Below are positions 1 to 9,708 of a stretch of 49,268 bases of DNA, piece by piece. The position numbers and the translations under genes were made by a program. Under the pieces are notes generated by a model, which saw only the letters and a list, made by a program, of their open reading frames with translations, did no database searches and was not told where the DNA came from. Each line of letters begins with the position of its first letter. Within the stretch, counting starts at the first letter, position 1. The DNA comes from Puniceicoccales bacterium. GTDB taxonomy: Bacteria > Verrucomicrobiota > Verrucomicrobiia > Opitutales > UBA9783. The stretch is taken from positions 1-49,268 of the forward strand of contig JAITJL010000027.1 in NCBI GenBank assembly GCA_031278975.1, given 5' to 3'.

Positions 1-218
1 TCCAGTCTTGGTGAGAAATATATCATTAACTATAACAATAATCGCATGTGTTGCCTCTTACCCGAATGCCCTGGGTCGACAAATCCTAATAGCAATGCGC
101 TTTGGGAAAATCGGTACTATTAATGACTAGAAGTATTGTTGGTTGGCTCAGAGCATCCTTTTTACATACAGCTTGTATGTTCTTAACAATACATGGTATT
201 TACCTTTGAGGGAATTAT
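1..218. other. window-edge region, no confident gene
   Basis: An open frame on the plus strand runs from the window edge (position 2) to a TAG at 128-130. It would encode about 42 hydrophobic residues and could be the C-terminal end of a membrane protein starting outside the window. There is no family signature. From 131 to 218 nothing is recognisable except a GAGGGA Shine-Dalgarno-like block at about 208-213. Confidence 0.25.
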
Positions 219-533
219 GTGAAATGTAAAAGAGCATTCAAATTAAAGCAAGCTGCCTGCGAAAAACATTATGCTATAAACAGACATTATGATACATTTA
301 AACCAAGTATGTGGCAATACATTAATTTTGGGTTATTTTATTATGCTTCTTACAAAATACGTTTACTAGATAGACTCTTAGCCGCAATGTTTTGTGAGCG
401 AACCGGTTTTACCAGGTGTTGTGTTTGCCGTTTTGTAGATTTAGGAAATAATCTTTGGGTACGACTTGTGCACGTTTGTTCGTTGTTGCTTTTTCTTTTT
501 CGTTACGTTCAATCAGTTATATTAGGTAACTAA
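219..533 (+). CDS. small hypothetical protein, doubtful
   Basis: This is a 104-residue frame beginning with GTG, with a GAGGGA ribosome-binding-site-like sequence at the expected distance upstream. The product would be basic and aromatic with several Cys residues and a hydrophobic stretch near the C-terminus (about residues 82-100). I do not recognise a family. It converges on the pseudouridine synthase gene that ends at 551. The good ribosome binding site is the main argument for it; the odd composition and the lack of any motif argue against. It could be a chance frame in an intergenic region. Confidence 0.25.
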   Translation: MKCKRAFKLKQAACEKHYAINRHYDTFKPSMWQYINFGLFYYASYKIRLLDRLLAAMFCERTGFTRCCVCRFVDLGNNLWVRLVHVCSLLLFLFRYVQSVILGN

Positions 534-550
534 CGATAGCCTGACCACAA

Positions 551-1264
551 CTATACCCTCATAAGCATTTGCGCGTCGTTCGACCAGGGACAATCCGCTT
601 TTGCTTCAAAATGGATTGAGGCCAGATCGAAAGCAATAAAATGTGCGTGCAAATACAAGCGTTTCAAATGCAATGACCGATTAAAAGCAAAATCACCATA
701 GGTTTTATCACCTAAAATGGGAAAATTTCTGGATGCACATTGAACGCGCAACTGATGGGTGCGTCCTGTCCGCGGACATAACATAAGTTGCGTGTAGGCG
801 TGTGTTTTCAACTGCCCGTAACGTTCAACGTGGACTTCGGTTTGCGCGTCAATACCTCCGTGCTGGCAACGGGAACGCAGTTGTTGCTTCTCATTCTTAA
901 CGGTACGCAAAACATCTTTCCACAAAGTACTTTGCGGTACATGTCCCTTTACAAGCGCCTGATATATTTTTTTTACACGACCGTAACGAAACGCTTCGCG
1001 CACTTTATGGGCCACGGATGTATGCGTTGTCAAAAGCACAATACCCGAGGTTGGACTATCCAGCCTGTTCAACAAATACACAAATTCGTTTTTGATAACG
1101 TAGGCCTCACGTTGCAAATCATAGGGAGCCAAGATTAAACTGTTGGAAACCTTGCAATTTTCCTTATTAGGATGAGAAATTAAGCCGCTCGGTTTATTGA
1201 TGGCCAAAATACCATTGGATGACCGAAGTATATGAATGCTTGGGTGCCATGGAATAGGGCTCAC
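551..1264 (-). CDS. RluA-family pseudouridine synthase
   Basis: This 237-residue protein would isomerise uridine to pseudouridine in rRNA or tRNA in the cytoplasm. The RluA catalytic motif is at residues 66-74 (NRLDSPTSG) with the catalytic Asp at 69; the usual HRLD is NRLD here. The second family motif GRTHQLRV is at 167-174. There is no N-terminal S4 domain, so it is a short RluA or RluC-catalytic-domain type, and the exact target base cannot be assigned. The start is GTG, placed directly after the TAA of the upstream EamA gene with no spacer, so translation is probably coupled and the two genes form an operon. The N-terminus lacks extra domains and the length is normal for the minimal catalytic core. 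Confidence 0.85.
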   Translation of the reverse strand: MSPIPWHPSIHILRSSNGILAINKPSGLISHPNKENCKVSNSLILAPYDLQREAYVIKNEFVYLLNRLDSPTSGIVLLTTHTSVAHKVREAFRYGRVKKIYQALVKGHVPQSTLWKDVLRTVKNEKQQLRSRCQHGGIDAQTEVHVERYGQLKTHAYTQLMLCPRTGRTHQLRVQCASRNFPILGDKTYGDFAFNRSLHLKRLYLHAHFIAFDLASIHFEAKADCPWSNDAQMLMRV

Positions 1265-2134
1265 TTAATTTTCTTGCCCCTTTCCGAGTTGCGTTAATTC
1301 CACGATGACAATAATCGAAAGCAGTAGACTTCCTCCAATGCAAAAACGAATCCACATAATTTCTTCACCTAAAAATAAACGTGCCGCCAATACACCTAAG
1401 GGAATCTTTAGATTGTTGCATATGGCTAAGGTTGTAGGTTTGCATTGGACAGAACCTTTATTCCAACATAGAAAAGCTAAACCGGAAGCCATGATGCCAA
1501 CGTATAACAGAGCGTATATTTGTGTTGTATTTACAAGCGATAAATGGCCCCAGGCGTTATGTAAAGTAGCATTCAGTGCCGTCACCACCAATCCACCCAA
1601 TAAAATAAAACCAAAGATTTGACGATGGTGAATGTCGGGATATTGCAGAGAAAATCGCCTGTACATGACCTGACCGCACGCAAAACATGCATTGGCCAGT
1701 TGCATGCAAACAAAACCTTTGGACATGACGGGTAAAGATAAACCCGGCTTGTATAGAGCAATACCCGCTCCAACGATGGAAGTAAGTACCAGCCAAAAGG
1801 GTACCCAAGAAAACTTTTTATTCCATAGGTTGTAAAAGATTAAAACGTAAATGGGGGTTGTGAGATCCAAAAGAACGATTTGGTGAGCTTCCAGGTACTG
1901 GTATGTTAACAGGTAAAAGGAAAACATAAATCCGTACTGGATGCCTCCCAATGCTAACAAATAGAAAATTTTCTTGCAATTTAATCCGTAAAATCGAGTC
2001 ATTGCTAAAAAAATTGGGAAAGTAATCAACAGTCGAAGAAAGGCTACCAAAACAGGATCTATACCGGTTAAATGCCCTTTAATAACAGAAAACGAACAAG
2101 CCCAGATACACGAAGCGACCAGTAAAAATAACAT
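1265..2134 (-). CDS. EamA/DMT-family inner-membrane transporter
   Basis: The 289-residue protein is almost entirely hydrophobic, with about ten predicted membrane segments arranged as two five-helix EamA repeats (about 1-135 and 145-285). This is the layout of the drug/metabolite transporter superfamily, which includes amino-acid and metabolite exporters and the nucleotide-sugar or S-adenosylmethionine carriers of intracellular bacteria. The short N-terminus entering the membrane within three residues and the charged C-terminal tail fit the family. The substrate cannot be read from sequence. It is the first gene of a pair with the pseudouridine synthase, whose GTG start touches its stop codon. 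In a host-associated organism a metabolite-uptake role is possible, but that is inference. Confidence 0.8.
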   Translation of the reverse strand: MLFLLVASCIWACSFSVIKGHLTGIDPVLVAFLRLLITFPIFLAMTRFYGLNCKKIFYLLALGGIQYGFMFSFYLLTYQYLEAHQIVLLDLTTPIYVLIFYNLWNKKFSWVPFWLVLTSIVGAGIALYKPGLSLPVMSKGFVCMQLANACFACGQVMYRRFSLQYPDIHHRQIFGFILLGGLVVTALNATLHNAWGHLSLVNTTQIYALLYVGIMASGLAFLCWNKGSVQCKPTTLAICNNLKIPLGVLAARLFLGEEIMWIRFCIGGSLLLSIIVIVELTQLGKGQEN

Positions 2135-2304
2135 AACATTGCATCCTATTATTCGGATTTAAGATGACAAGTTTTATCCTACGGTTTGCAATTGCAACAA
2201 AGTCCGATGAATATCGGAAAAACACGTGAGTAGACCCCATTAAGAACCTATTATGCCAGATGGAAATCTAATTTTAAGCAGGGGGTTTATTGCGCAATTG
2301 CAGA

Positions 2305-3594
2305 TTACAAAATGGTATTGTCGGGTATCACACCGTCCTTCGCGATGCACAAGATGCCGTCCTTAATAAAAATAGGCCCTTGATGGAATCCATCGGGTTT
2401 GCTTTCGGGAGATAATCGAACGTTGTTGCCGATGCGCACATTCCTGTCGATGATGGCGTTACGAATGTAGCAGTTTTTCCCTATACCCAGGTGCGGATGA
2501 TGATTGTTTTCATTTTCAGATAATTGGTCAAGCCGTTCGTAACGATCTGCTCCCATCATGTAAACATTTTCCAGTTGCGATCCGCCTCGAATGATAGACC
2601 GAATGCCAATAATGCACCGATTGAGGTTGGTATTTGTTACGATACATCCTTCGGCAACAATGGAATGATTGACGGTACAACTGTTTAGTTTAGAAGCGGC
2701 CAAATGTCTTGGTCGAGAATAAATGGGAGCCATTTCATTGTAAAAATCAAACGGAGGTAGATTGTCGGTGAGCATTAAATTGGCTTCAAAAAAGGCTGAA
2801 ATGGTACCAATATCTTCCCAATAGTCGTTAAAAAAGTAACCGCAAAGACGATATTTGGCCAGAGCCCTTGGAATGATGTCGTTCCCAAAATCGTGGTCTT
2901 CCGAATCTAAACACTCTTTGAGGACACTTGCTTTGAAAGCGTAAATACCCATGGAAGCCAAGCAATAGGTCTGATCACTCGTGTCTTTGACACGTGCGCG
3001 AAGTGTCGGACAAATTTGTAAAAGCTGTAAAATTTCAGGATCGTTAGGTTTTTCCACAAAACGTTCGATACGCCAATCGGGGGTAACCTGCATGATACCA
3101 AATTTGTGAGCTTGGGTTGTGGGTACCGCTTTGGTGGCGATGGTAATGTCCGCTTGCGTCACCGTGTGCTGTTGCACAAATTCTTGCAAATTCATACGGT
3201 ACAACTGGTCTCCCGACAGTATAATAACGGTTGAATTATCTTTCAATGCAATATGGATGAGGTTTTGGCGAACGGCATCGGCCGTTCCTCTATACCACGC
3301 ATCGCTACGTTCCGTTTGTTCCGCCGACAAAATTTCTACAAAACCACCCGAAAAGTAGTCAAAACGATAACTTTCTTGAATGTGCCTATGAAGAGATTCC
3401 GTATTGAATTGCGTTAACAGGTAAATTTTATTGTACCCCGAATTGAGGCAATTGCTGATGGAAATGTCCACCAAACGATACTTGCCTCCCAAAGGAACGG
3501 CCGGCTTGCAACGAACTTGGGTCAAGGGTGCCAATCGGGTGCCACGTCCACCTCCCATAATGATGCAGCAAACGTTTGAACTACAATGGCTCAT
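2305..3594 (-). CDS. glgC: glucose-1-phosphate adenylyltransferase (ADP-glucose pyrophosphorylase)
   Basis: GlgC makes ADP-glucose from ATP and glucose-1-phosphate, the committed step of bacterial glycogen synthesis. The 429-residue protein has the nucleotidyltransferase loop GGGRGTRLAPLT at about 14-25, the KPAVPLGGKYRLVDI segment at about 30-44, the WYRGTADAV motif, and a C-terminal left-handed beta-helix region with hexapeptide character (about 300-425) that normally carries allosteric and tetramer contacts. Length is normal. It is divergent from glmS, whose start lies only 48 bp away, so the two promoters must overlap. The partner glycogen synthase gene (glgA) is in the same window at 26.6 kb, which supports a working glycogen pathway. 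Confidence 0.95.
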   Translation of the reverse strand: MSHCSSNVCCIIMGGGRGTRLAPLTQVRCKPAVPLGGKYRLVDISISNCLNSGYNKIYLLTQFNTESLHRHIQESYRFDYFSGGFVEILSAEQTERSDAWYRGTADAVRQNLIHIALKDNSTVIILSGDQLYRMNLQEFVQQHTVTQADITIATKAVPTTQAHKFGIMQVTPDWRIERFVEKPNDPEILQLLQICPTLRARVKDTSDQTYCLASMGIYAFKASVLKECLDSEDHDFGNDIIPRALAKYRLCGYFFNDYWEDIGTISAFFEANLMLTDNLPPFDFYNEMAPIYSRPRHLAASKLNSCTVNHSIVAEGCIVTNTNLNRCIIGIRSIIRGGSQLENVYMMGADRYERLDQLSENENNHHPHLGIGKNCYIRNAIIDRNVRIGNNVRLSPESKPDGFHQGPIFIKDGILCIAKDGVIPDNTIL

Positions 3595-3642
3595 AACTTT
3601 AAACTTGATACAAGGGTATTTTTACTTAAAAGTGTTTTACGC

Positions 3643-5502
3643 ATGTGCGGTATAATTAGTTATATAGGAAAAAACAACGCAACGCAAGTCTTATTGAATG
3701 GCTTAAAGCGTCTAGAATACAGGGGATACGACTCTGCCGGGCTTGCCGTTAATGATGACGATCATAAGTCCTTTGTAATTTTAAAATCGGTGGGTCGCGT
3801 TGAAGCTTTATCGGAAATAGCGAATCAAAAAAAGATGCATGGCAGCATTGGCATAGGCCATACGCGATGGGCAACACACGGTGAAATTTGCGAAGCGAAT
3901 GCACATCCACATTGTAGCAGTGACGGAAAAATTATCCTGGTTCACAATGGCGTTATAGAGAATTATGTACTTTTAAAAGACTTTCTTTTAAGAGAAGGAT
4001 TTTCTTTTAAAAGCGATACGGATTCAGAGGTTTTGTGTAATTTAATAGCCTACCATTACAGCCGATTGCATACTTTGATACCTTCGAAACGGTTTTTAGA
4101 AAGTGTCCGCACAAGTTTACTTGAAGTACAGGGAACGTATGGAATCGTTGTCTTGTGCGAAGATTGCCCGCAGGAAATAATTGGATCGAAGAAAAGTTCA
4201 CCTCTAGTACTAGGTATACACGAAGATGAATTGTTTTTGGCGAGCGATGTAGGTGCTTTTGCCGGACATACAAAGGATGCTGTTTTTTTAGCCGATAACG
4301 AAATTATTCACATTCAAGGCAAAAATTTTAGCATTCAAGATTTTAGCAATGTACCCATCAGTCCAAATGTGGAAACAATTGATTGGGATGTTAACTTTGC
4401 TCACTTGGGCAATTATTCTCACTACATGCAGAAAGAAATTTTTGAACAACCGACGGCATTGGATAATACGATACGGGGTCGTTTTTCGCAGGATGATAGC
4501 ACCGCACATCTGGGAGGGTTGAGGATGTCTGCACATGAGTTAAGGCAAATAGATAGACTTTTATTGTTAGGTTGTGGTACCGCTTACAACGCTTGTTTGG
4601 TGGCAGAAAATTTGATTGAAAAATATGCTCGCATTCCCGTTGAAGTCGAATGCGCTTCCGAATTTCGCTATCGCAACGCACCTTTGGAAAAAAATACGCT
4701 CGTATTCGTCGTCAGTCAATCGGGAGAAACGATCGATACGTTGGCTGCCCTACGAGAGTCTCAAAGAAAAGGTTTTCGTACGTTAGCGATTACCAACGTG
4801 GTTGGATCCACCATTGCACGCGAGTCTGATGGGGGTATCTATCAGCGATCGGGTCCAGAAATTGGTGTAGCATCCACAAAAGCGTTTACGGGGCAAGTTT
4901 GCACGTTGGCTATGCTAGCTTTGTATTTGGGACGCATGCGCGGCATGAGTTTCTCCGAAGGTTGCAGTTTCGCGAGTGCATTAAAGTCGCTATCAACGTT
5001 GGCAAGCCGCGTGCTAAATGCTTGCGACGCACCCATAAAATCACTTGCAGAAGCTTATGCTCACTACGAACACTTTTTATTCCTAGGTCGTCAGATCCTG
5101 TACCCTGTTGCTCTCGAGGGAGCCCTTAAGTTGAAAGAGCTCTCTTACATACACGCCGAAGCCTATCCGGCTGCCGAATTAAAACATGGTCCCATTGCCT
5201 TGGTGGATGAAAAATATCCCAGTTTATTTTTGGCAACGGATCCTTTGTTGTTGCATAAAACGATTGGTAACATGATGGAGGTCAAGGCTCGAAAAGGTAA
5301 GGTAATTGCGATCGGGATGGAAGGGTTCGAAATACCTTCTAAAGCTTACGATGATATTATTTATCTGCCTCAAATGTGCGAAGTGATTTTACCGATTATT
5401 ACCGTATTACCGTTGCAATTATTTGCTTATTATGTGGCGTTGGCACGTCATTGTGACGTAGATAAGCCTCGTAATTTAGCAAAATCTGTTACGGTCGAAT
5501 GA
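3643..5502 (+). CDS. glmS: glutamine-fructose-6-phosphate aminotransferase (isomerizing)
   Basis: GlmS converts fructose-6-phosphate and glutamine to glucosamine-6-phosphate, the first step toward UDP-GlcNAc for peptidoglycan and LPS. I place the start at the ATG of MCGIISYIG rather than an in-frame ATG 19 codons upstream, because the glutaminase nucleophile Cys must follow the initiator Met. Residues about 2-240 form the Ntn-hydrolase glutaminase domain (HTRWATHG, SDTDSEV). Two SIS domains follow, with GCGTAYNA, SQSGETIDT, the KELSYIHAEAYPAAELKHGP segment and the terminal SVTVE. The length of 619 residues is slightly above the usual 605-610, within the linker. No glmS ribozyme fits in the 48-bp leader shared with glgC. 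A conserved essential gene, apparently intact. Confidence 0.96.
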   Translation: MCGIISYIGKNNATQVLLNGLKRLEYRGYDSAGLAVNDDDHKSFVILKSVGRVEALSEIANQKKMHGSIGIGHTRWATHGEICEANAHPHCSSDGKIILVHNGVIENYVLLKDFLLREGFSFKSDTDSEVLCNLIAYHYSRLHTLIPSKRFLESVRTSLLEVQGTYGIVVLCEDCPQEIIGSKKSSPLVLGIHEDELFLASDVGAFAGHTKDAVFLADNEIIHIQGKNFSIQDFSNVPISPNVETIDWDVNFAHLGNYSHYMQKEIFEQPTALDNTIRGRFSQDDSTAHLGGLRMSAHELRQIDRLLLLGCGTAYNACLVAENLIEKYARIPVEVECASEFRYRNAPLEKNTLVFVVSQSGETIDTLAALRESQRKGFRTLAITNVVGSTIARESDGGIYQRSGPEIGVASTKAFTGQVCTLAMLALYLGRMRGMSFSEGCSFASALKSLSTLASRVLNACDAPIKSLAEAYAHYEHFLFLGRQILYPVALEGALKLKELSYIHAEAYPAAELKHGPIALVDEKYPSLFLATDPLLLHKTIGNMMEVKARKGKVIAIGMEGFEIPSKAYDDIIYLPQMCEVILPIITVLPLQLFAYYVALARHCDVDKPRNLAKSVTVE

Positions 5503-5794
5503 TGGTGCAGTACAGATTATAATGTTCGCCGAAAAATTTCACGAAGCATAACCTTGGTATTAAACTTTTGTAAGGTATTTTACATCAAATCCACCGTTGC
5601 ATACAACGCATAGATACCTTTTTATGCCGTGTTCTTTTTGAAAAACCTTAAAAACATTCGGTTGCGAAAGTATCTTCTTGTGTACAACAGATACTTTGAT
5701 CAACTTTCACATGCGATGGTAAGCCTTTAGAAGACAAGCATACATTCGCAATTTTTCTTCGATTTTTATCCCGACAGTGTTTCAAAAGTATATC
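5503..5794. other. intergenic region between convergent glmS and M16 peptidase genes
   Basis: About 290 bp with no open frame of note, no tRNA and no convincing strong hairpin. It separates two convergent genes, so it should contain transcription terminators for both, but I could not identify one with a good stem and U-tract. Confidence 0.4.
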
Positions 5795-8644
5795 TCATTT
5801 CGCCTGGGGAGTTATAATAATTTGTAACGCATTGTTCGACTTCAAATAAAGTTGAGCCATTTGCTGCACATCTTGAGCTTGTATGGCTTGATAAGCTTGT
5901 ATGCAGTTTACAGGCCAAGTGAGTTTCGTGGGATACTCTTGTGCATTACGAATAATATTCATCCAATAGGCATTGGTTTGAAGAGAATCTTTAAGATTTG
6001 TGACAAATGGGTTGATGGCGCGCGTTAACTCGTCGGATGTAATACCTTGTTCGGCAATTTCATCGGCAATACAAACAATTTTATGGGCCAAGTCGCTCGC
6101 CTTTTGAGGATCTATGGATAGGATAGCGGCTATGGCACCCCGGTTTGTAAAAGTTTCGCTGTGTTGACATGCAATTTTGGGAGAATAAGTATCACCCATT
6201 GCTTGACGAATTGTGAAAAGGAGTCGATTCTCTAAAATGTCGCCCAAAATATTTAGTTTCCTGATATGATCTATATTCCAGATAGACTCCGTAGGCCAAA
6301 TGACCTCAATGAGCCCTTTGTCTACGATGGAATCAAATGAAAACCTTTTTACCTGAGGACGTGTGGGCCATCCTACCGTACGTTCCTGCTCAAAACGATT
6401 TTTATCCGCAGCTCTTTCGGGTAATGCCCCGAATGTGGATTGAAGAATTTTTACCGTTTCGTCTCGATCGAAATCGCCTACAATGGCAATTTCCATATAA
6501 TCTTTTTCAAAGACAGGATTTAACCAACGTTGCGCTTCTTCGAAATTCCTTTGCACAATGATAGATTGTTTTGGGTAACCAAAATGTGGATCTTCGTTGG
6601 TCAGAAATCTTGGAATTTGGCTTTTTAAGACTCCTTCGGGAGTATGCATAAAAAAGTGGTACCACGCAGGTATATTCTTTTTGAACAAATCGACAGCCTC
6701 TTGCTTATAGCCTGGTTCCAAGATGTAGGCTCCGATTAAATTAAGCTGATCTTCTAAATGTTCGCGCGTTGTTTTGGCTTTAAATACGAAGGCATCACTT
6801 TCAACGTCAAAATCCAGATCAACCGACTTGTCTGCGAATAACCGATTGACAGTGGTTGCGTCGCATTGGGCAAGACCTCCACCTACAAAAGAAGAGGATA
6901 TGAGATATGATAAACCTTCCCATTGTTTATTAGGGGTTGATAGTATGCCTGTTCCCAAGGAAATGGAAATCAAGATTCGATTATTTTCAAAATCTGTTTT
7001 CTTTAAGTTGACGCGCACGTTGTTTTTGAAACGCAGGCATTCCACTTGCACGTCCGGATAGAATTGAGTATCGGCAATTTCTCCAGGGACTGGTCCAAAA
7101 GTAGGTTTTTTAAAAATAGTAATGATTTTACTAGAGTTAGGTTGTAAAATTTGCTGTTGACTAGTTGTCCAAATTTCTCGGATGAGTTTTTCATCGACCG
7201 CATTTTGTAAATTGCCTTGCACAAATAAATACAGACCTTCATCCCATAAATTTTTCCATACCTTGTTGCACAATTCGGGGGTCAGGGAGCTTTCCAACCG
7301 ATTGAAATAAGCAAGTGCCTGTAATCCAGAAACATAAGTTAATTTGGAAACGATGGCAGATACAATAGTATCGGCTTGCAGGTTAGAATCCGTATGTTCT
7401 TCATCTACGCTTTCTTGTAAAACTTTTTTGAAAGCCTTTTTGGCCAAGTCGAGCTCTTTTTGGGAAAACCCAAACGTATTCGTGTGTCTGAAAAATTTTT
7501 CTAATTCTTTGCACGTAGCTTCGAAATCTTCGTTTTTAGACCAGAAATTGATACTTGCGCTTTCTAACCCTGGAAGGTCGGTAAAAAAGTTGAAATTACC
7601 GTCTTGCAAATGTGATTTTTTGACAAGTTCATCCATTCTGTATCTAAGCATAATATCAATTAGCTTCCAAACGTACTGATTTTGGACTTGCTTTAGATTA
7701 TTGTGTTTAAGAATAGGTACAGCATGTGAAGCGGATAAAGAAAAACACGTATTTGTGAGTTCTTTGTCGCGGTGCACCTTTATGGACATACCATCTTTAG
7801 GTTGGATAAGTTGACCAAAATTTGGAGAAGGTATTGTTGGCTTCTTGGAGATATTGGCAAAACGCTTTTTAATCCATTTTTGCATCTGCTTTTCACGAAA
7901 ATCGCCTACGGCGACTAAAGCCACGCGATCGGGCGTGTACCAGCGTCTGTAAAAATTGAAAAAATCTGAAGATTGAAAAGCGTTAATGGTACTTTCTGTG
8001 CCTATAATAAAGCGTTTGGATAGTAAATGGTTGGGAAATAAAAATTCTAATTCTGTTTTTTGCGCACGGTAATTGGCCGAATCTCTGGCTCTTAATTCTG
8101 AAAGGATGATACCTCGTTCTCGGTTGATTTCTTGAGGTAAAAATAATCCTTCAAAGCCTTGATCATAAAGTACATCAAGTCCTTGTTGGAGCGTATCCAT
8201 ATCGTTGTTGGGAAGTTCTAGCTGAAACACGGTGTGCGTCCAAGAGGTAAATGCATTGGTATCGTTTCCAAAGCCCATGCCAATGCGTTGAAAGTATTGG
8301 ATGAGAGTACCGGGGGCAAAATGCGTGCTGCCGTTGAAAACCATGTGTTCAATAAAATGTGCAAGACCATCTTCGCTATCTTGTTCCATAAAAGCACCTG
8401 CATTGACGACTAAACGCAGACTTATGCGACCTTTGGGATTAGGATTGTTGAGCAAAAGGTAACGTAACCCGTTACGTAATTGCCCTTGTCTTAATTTTGG
8501 ATGGTATCGTATCCGTTGGTTTAGGTTTAAATTGAGGCGATTTTCCCTTTTGAGGGTGCCAAAGGTACTTGAATTCGCACACGAAATTACAAAAAATGGA
8601 ATAAGCAACCCCAGTAATGGACGAAAAGCTTTCATAAAGTTCAT
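5795..8644 (-). CDS. M16-family zinc peptidase lipoprotein (insulinase/PqqL-like)
   Basis: This 949-residue protein is a two-half M16 metallopeptidase. The N-terminus is a lipoprotein signal peptide with a hydrophobic core and the lipobox VISC, Cys at residue 22, so it is probably anchored in an envelope membrane and faces the periplasm. The inverted zinc motif HxxEH is HFIEH at 96-100, and the third ligand is probably Glu176 in NRERG, about 75 residues later as in pitrilysin relatives. The second half (about 510-949) contains an M16 C-terminal-type domain without HxxEH, as expected for the inactive half. The family degrades peptides or processes small proteins; PqqL-type members act on imported proteins. 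The target here is unknown. Length and both halves are complete. It may be co-transcribed with the small genes upstream. Confidence 0.9.
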   Translation of the reverse strand: MNFMKAFRPLLGLLIPFFVISCANSSTFGTLKRENRLNLNLNQRIRYHPKLRQGQLRNGLRYLLLNNPNPKGRISLRLVVNAGAFMEQDSEDGLAHFIEHMVFNGSTHFAPGTLIQYFQRIGMGFGNDTNAFTSWTHTVFQLELPNNDMDTLQQGLDVLYDQGFEGLFLPQEINRERGIILSELRARDSANYRAQKTELEFLFPNHLLSKRFIIGTESTINAFQSSDFFNFYRRWYTPDRVALVAVGDFREKQMQKWIKKRFANISKKPTIPSPNFGQLIQPKDGMSIKVHRDKELTNTCFSLSASHAVPILKHNNLKQVQNQYVWKLIDIMLRYRMDELVKKSHLQDGNFNFFTDLPGLESASINFWSKNEDFEATCKELEKFFRHTNTFGFSQKELDLAKKAFKKVLQESVDEEHTDSNLQADTIVSAIVSKLTYVSGLQALAYFNRLESSLTPELCNKVWKNLWDEGLYLFVQGNLQNAVDEKLIREIWTTSQQQILQPNSSKIITIFKKPTFGPVPGEIADTQFYPDVQVECLRFKNNVRVNLKKTDFENNRILISISLGTGILSTPNKQWEGLSYLISSSFVGGGLAQCDATTVNRLFADKSVDLDFDVESDAFVFKAKTTREHLEDQLNLIGAYILEPGYKQEAVDLFKKNIPAWYHFFMHTPEGVLKSQIPRFLTNEDPHFGYPKQSIIVQRNFEEAQRWLNPVFEKDYMEIAIVGDFDRDETVKILQSTFGALPERAADKNRFEQERTVGWPTRPQVKRFSFDSIVDKGLIEVIWPTESIWNIDHIRKLNILGDILENRLLFTIRQAMGDTYSPKIACQHSETFTNRGAIAAILSIDPQKASDLAHKIVCIADEIAEQGITSDELTRAINPFVTNLKDSLQTNAYWMNIIRNAQEYPTKLTWPVNCIQAYQAIQAQDVQQMAQLYLKSNNALQIIITPQAK

Positions 8645-8678
8645 AATAACGGGAATTTTTTTAAATTTTGTACGAAAC

Positions 8679-9044
8679 CTAACCCTGAAGCAACATCATT
8701 CGAAACTCGTCGAGTAAATCATTGCGGGCAGTTTCCGCTTGCAAAACTCGAATTGCATCTTGATACAACAAATCGAGCGCTTTCCTTTTTTCGACCTTTC
8801 TGAGCTCTTGTAAGGTTTTAATAAGTTCTTCCAATTTTACATGATAATCCGCGGGCGATAATCCTTCCAAAGAATCCAGTTCTGGCTTTAAAATATCGAC
8901 GACTTCGCTACCCAAAGTTTTTACATCCAGTATACGTACAAGTTTATTTTCAATAGGGGTAGGGGTAGGAGTAAAAGTGTTTTGCGGTAAATGTGATTGT
9001 TGTTTACTGCCTACGACGGTGATTTTTGTAACCCCCGCGTTCAT
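8679..9044 (-). CDS. hypothetical protein with a proline/threonine linker and C-terminal helical region
   Basis: I chose the ATG at 9044, which has an AAAGAAG Shine-Dalgarno-like block about 8 nt upstream, giving 121 residues. An earlier ATG (9080) or TTG (9116) in the same frame would add 12-24 residues but lacks a visible ribosome binding site. The product starts with a short hydrophobic beta-like segment, then a TPTPTP linker (about residues 24-30), then charged, leucine-rich helices that look coiled-coil-prone to the C-terminus. There is no signal peptide. It sits 34 bp upstream of the M16 peptidase lipoprotein gene in the same direction, so an operon is likely. I do not recognise the family. 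Confidence 0.55.
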   Translation of the reverse strand: MNAGVTKITVVGSKQQSHLPQNTFTPTPTPIENKLVRILDVKTLGSEVVDILKPELDSLEGLSPADYHVKLEELIKTLQELRKVEKRKALDLLYQDAIRVLQAETARNDLLDEFRMMLLQG

Positions 9045-9132
9045 ATTTAAAAACTTCTTTTTCCAATTCAACGGGCCCATGTAGATAATTATGGGATTAT
9101 CAACCGTGCGCCACAAGCTTTTACTTTGACAA

Positions 9133-9621
9133 TTATTTTATGCAATGCCAAATTGCTAGGGCACGCTCCTTTTCTCGTTGTAGGTGTCGTAAAATCGGAG
9201 CGATTGGACTTTCATATTCTTTCAATCGTATATAATAAGAAAGGCAATAAGCCAGAAAATATAAAGTTCTCTTTTCTTTTGGACATATGTCATTTTGGTA
9301 AAACTTGTACAGCAGCAGTTCCATTTCAATTGTATTTAATCTTAAGCATTCAACGGAATAACGATTCGAAAATTGAATGTCGGGTAACTTTTGCAAATCT
9401 ATCGAATCTACAATGGAAGAAAATTGAATATGTTCGGGTTGAGATATACAATCATTCAAGTAGTTTTTTATGGTATTATCCAACATAATCTCTTCTGCCG
9501 GCCAGAATTTATTGTAAATATGCTCTACCCATCGGGACAGTATTGCAAAACATTTCGGTGAACCGTAGGATACGGGCATTAGACCACACGAAAGTAACAA
9601 AAAGAGTGAAAATTGCTTCAT
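9133..9621 (-). CDS. secreted hypothetical protein
   Basis: A 162-residue protein with a clear Sec signal peptide (short basic start, hydrophobic residues about 4-18, small residues near 19-21), so it is exported. The mature part contains five Cys residues and predicted helices; no catalytic motif is visible. The stop lies about 90 bp upstream of the ATG chosen for the next gene, in the same direction. Its start is about 85 bp from the start of a divergent broken M91-like metallopeptidase gene, so the two could share a promoter region. The size and Cys content resemble the other small exported proteins at 11.0 and 20.2 kb, but I see no convincing sequence homology between them. Unknown function; an effector or envelope role is speculation. 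Confidence 0.6.
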   Translation of the reverse strand: MKQFSLFLLLSCGLMPVSYGSPKCFAILSRWVEHIYNKFWPAEEIMLDNTIKNYLNDCISQPEHIQFSSIVDSIDLQKLPDIQFSNRYSVECLRLNTIEMELLLYKFYQNDICPKEKRTLYFLAYCLSYYIRLKEYESPIAPILRHLQREKERALAIWHCIK

Positions 9622-9708
9622 GGTGAGGTTTTTTGAATTAATTATTTATTAAGTCAAGCAAAATTTTTGCTAATATTTTCGTCAAAAAATACGACTTTAT
9701 TTAATGTT

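Noticed and set aside
3595..3642. glmS ribozyme or riboswitch before glmS
   Set aside because: Only 48 bp separate glgC and glmS, too short for the ribozyme, and no conserved core is visible.
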